From assembly GCA_003427395.1 (NCBI GenBank), contig BFEA01000002.1, positions 5,261,999-5,294,043 of the forward strand: a DNA stretch of 32,045 nucleotides, given 5' to 3'. A model generated the notes under the pieces. That model saw only the letters and a list, made by a program, of their open reading frames with translations. It did not search any database and was not told where the DNA came from. Below, one piece after another: positions 29,730 to 32,045 of this stretch (position 1 is its first letter; each line of letters starts with the position of its first letter). The translations under genes were made by a program, and so were the position numbers. This DNA is from Chara braunii. Lineage: Eukaryota > Streptophyta > Charophyceae > Charales > Characeae.

Positions 29730-31333
29730 CTCAGTCCTTGCAATTTCCTTGAGGCGATTTTTGATGTTGTTTTATTCATGGACCTGCGGTTGTTCGATGA
29801 CAGAATGACGCTGGCCGGTGCTGGGGGGTTGACCCTGTAACTTGTTGACAGCAAGAGCTTGAGGTATAGTAGAGATATCTTGGAATGCCTAGGGGGGGCA
29901 TTTCACGGGACAATCACGGGTTCCTATCGAAGACAATGCTGAACGGAGCCGGGGTGAGTTGCCTTGCCCTGTAACCTATAGCGGGGGTGAGAGGCTTGGT
30001 AGAGCTTGGTAGGGAATAAGATAGTGTCTGAGGACTTCGAGGGTGTTAGGACCCTGTGGCGCTTTAGAGTGTTTGAAGACAATTGCTGGGTTTTTCACTG
30101 GTGGATAGTCTCCCAAATTTACCTCAAATAGCATTGAATTTTGTTAAAAAAAAAAGAGAAAATGTTTTAGGATTCTGGGGACTTCTAGCAACTCGCTTTA
30201 GGCTGTTTGATACTGATACGTTCATGGATCTGCAGTTGTTCGATGCCAGAACGACGCTGGCCGGTGCTGGGGTGTTGCCCTGTAACCTGCTGATTGCAGG
30301 AGCATGAGGCCTGGTAGACAGATCTGGGGATGCTTTGGGGTGGGCATTCCAAGGGACAACCAAGGGTAGCTGTTGGGACGACGCTGGCCGCAGTTGGGGC
30401 GAGTCGTATTGCTCTTTAATCTAGCCAGGTGGGGGCGTGAGGCCTGGGAGAGCCCGACAGGGTATAAGACAGTGTTGGACAGTTTTAGAGAGTTACGTTT
30501 GGGAGTCTAGGAGTTCTGAGCATTCGAAAAGAGGTGAGTAGTCATTCATAGTTTTTTAACCTCTCCTTTAATTCTCTTGAATTTCTTCAATAGTTCTAAA
30601 AAAACATGGTCGTCAATGGTGGTCTTTCAAATGATTTGTGATTCTGGGACTCCTAGCAACTCATTTTATGAGGCTCCATTGCTGTTATACTCAGTGATCT
30701 GCGGTTGTCCGATGCCAGAACGACGCTGGCCGGTACTGGGGTGTTGCCCTGTAACCTGCTGATGCAGGAGTGTGAGGCCTGGTAGACAGATCTGGGAATG
30801 CTTTGGGGGGGGCATTCCAGGGGACAACTAAGGGTTGCTGCTGGGACGCCGCTGGTCGGAGCTGGGGCGAGTCGTGTTGCCCTGTAACCCAACAAGGTGG
30901 GGGTATCAGGCCTGGAAGAGCCCGGCAGGGAGTAAGGCACTGTTGGATGAATTATAGAAGGGATTGCTGGGGATTCTGAGGGTTCTGAGCATTTGTAGGA
31001 CCTTTGTGGTGGCGATCTTTTCTCAAAAATTTAGAATTCGTGCAGCTTAGAAGGAAACTTCTCATATTTTTTCTCCTCATATTCTTTCAGATCATTTCAG
31101 ACCTTTTCTGAATTTTAGGCTATCTCGTGGGGTTCTTCATAAAATAGGCTAGTAATTGATCATGATCCTATTTTCAGACAGAACCCGGTGAGAGTCCCGG
31201 TATCTCAAAGTTTTTCTGTATATGTTCTCAAACATGTTTCATGTTTCAAATGGGATGCTGGGCCCAGTTCCAAGCACGTGCGGCTCCCCACGAATAGATT
31301 GGAGCATTGTCCCCCCCCCCCAAAAAAAAAAAA
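29730..31333 (+). mobile_element. poly-A-tailed composite repeat, third forward copy with three core units
   Basis: Core units lie at about 29730-30075 (most diverged), 30169-30525 and 30650-31012, spaced 445-470 bp. Spacers between them are diverged while the cores are conserved. The 3' end has a flank (about 31172-31215, GAACCCGGTGAGAGTCCCGG) shared with 29478-29510, then a module (31250-31305), a C-run (31311-31321) and 12 A (31322-31333). The distal stem arm in this module is altered (TCCAAGC). Confidence 0.7.
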
Positions 31334-31722
31334 TCACCCCCTCCATGGCGAATCCATACAATGCAGGATCTGCCCCCTCAAGTCTGTAATCCATCTCTTG
31401 TTAAATAATGTGTGTTGACATACCTTTTCCCATCATCTTGGGGAGACCTTATTGGACAACGGTAATATTTGCCATATTTTGAGAAGACTGGACCATAATG
31501 GATCCTTCCCCTGGTCTATTCTCGCGGTCTGACGATCCCAAGCCTGAATGATTTCATATCTCAAATGCTGCCTACGCGGGACGGACCACGAGCGTTCTTT
31601 TAACCACATCATGAAGTTCCTGCCCAAAGATACTGTGGGAGTCATTCTTGCAATCTGTGATAGCCTGATAGGGCTAGAGCAGTCCATAAAGTTTGAGAAT
31701 TGAAAAGTAAGCGATCTTTCAT
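31334..31722 (-). pseudogene. LINE ORF2 C-terminal fragment, minus strand
   Basis: The minus strand reads LRYEIIQAW, DPLWSSLLKIWQILP and VSPR, then after a TGA (31433-31435) LFNKRWITDL. This aligns with DPLWVELLYLWRQIGP of LINE-1 near 11600 and the KGI-DL region beyond it. The LINE frame runs right up to the A-run at 31322-31333. The fragment is bounded on its other side by the tail segment of another composite repeat at about 31727, so it is a short piece inserted within repeat DNA. It overlaps part of a longer minus-strand ORF that fuses repeat and LINE sequence. Confidence 0.65.
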
Positions 31723-31726
31723 CTGT

Positions 31727-32045
31727 TAGGGATTTTGCGGGATTGGGGGCTTTTTTAGAAATTTTGCAGTCCATTCCCGTACCTTTTTCTGAGTAACGGG
31801 AAGGGAAGGGATTGAGAGAGAAAGGTATCACGCGTCCTGCTAGCGAAGGGGCTAGCTGGTAGGACAGAAATAGGGCATAGCAGCAGTAGAGATGGTGGCT
31901 TTGCTGCAGTAAGACTTGCCGGAGTGGGGTGAGGAGGACTGTTGGTGGATTCCCGAGTCTTCTTCTGCTTTTTGTTTACTTCTGAAGTCCCTTACACAAA
32001 AGCTCTGAAGTAGTTGTGAAGTAGCGCTAAATTCTTTCAAAAAAA
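31727..32045 (+). repeat. composite-repeat 3' tail segment, cut by window end
   Basis: GTTAGGGATTTTGCGGGATT and the following ~290 bp match 3826-4120 with few differences, including a TCACGCGTCCTGCTAG segment and the TGCAGTAAGACTTGCCGG region. The module expected downstream lies beyond the window. Confidence 0.8.

Overview
The window looks like nuclear DNA from a eukaryote with a large, repeat-rich genome. The signs are decayed non-LTR retrotransposons, long A/T homopolymers with retroposon tails, microsatellites, tRNA-like Pol III promoter boxes, a scaffold gap of Ns and no dense gene packing. The LINEs are L1-like: ORF1 has a CCHC knuckle, and ORF2 has an APE endonuclease, a reverse transcriptase and a C-terminal zinc-binding region of the kind seen in plant L1 elements. 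That favours a plant or green/streptophyte alga, but I cannot name the organism. I see no intact cellular gene I can recognise.

Layout. 1-480: a LINE ORF2 C-terminal fragment between two poly-T tracts. 480-2050: reverse-oriented copies of a composite repeat. 2050-2780: low complexity and a short hairpin module. 2780-4346: a forward copy of the composite repeat ending in the module and poly-A. 4395-4790: a foldback element with a 32-bp palindrome. 4800-5580: microsatellites and a short hairpin repeat. 5590-12953: a nearly full LINE (LINE-1), 5'-truncated within ORF1, with in-frame stops and frameshifts. 12954-13500: reversed module and composite repeat. 13500-14650: GAT-rich low complexity. 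14930-15182: minisatellites next to a 222-bp N gap (15432-15653). 15654-18550: CpG-dense, mostly single-copy-looking sequence with no recognised gene. 18700-20580: module remnants, a tRNA-like sequence and a foldback repeat. 21070-21930: a second tRNA-like sequence, a 50-bp perfect tandem repeat and a 170-codon ORF of unknown function. 22250-22670: imperfect tandem repeats. 23280-27235: a second LINE (LINE-2) with ORF1 and endonuclease but no reverse transcriptase. 27384-27745: an AT-rich 181-bp tandem duplication. 28330-32045: more composite repeat, its module and poly-A, and a minus-strand LINE fragment.

How the parts relate. LINE-1 and LINE-2 belong to one clade: endonuclease, spacer and an uncharacterised ORF1 C-terminal domain align between them. 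The abundant composite repeat is a poly-A-tailed, probably non-autonomous retroposon that such LINE machinery could have moved. Its 3' end is a ~55-nt module that folds into hairpins with compensatory base changes between copies. In three places a LINE fragment, cut at a different codon each time, abuts the poly-A tail of this module in antisense orientation. This recurrent junction, the paired changes in the hairpins, and the many in-frame TAA/TAG codons at plausible Gln positions are the most interesting signals.
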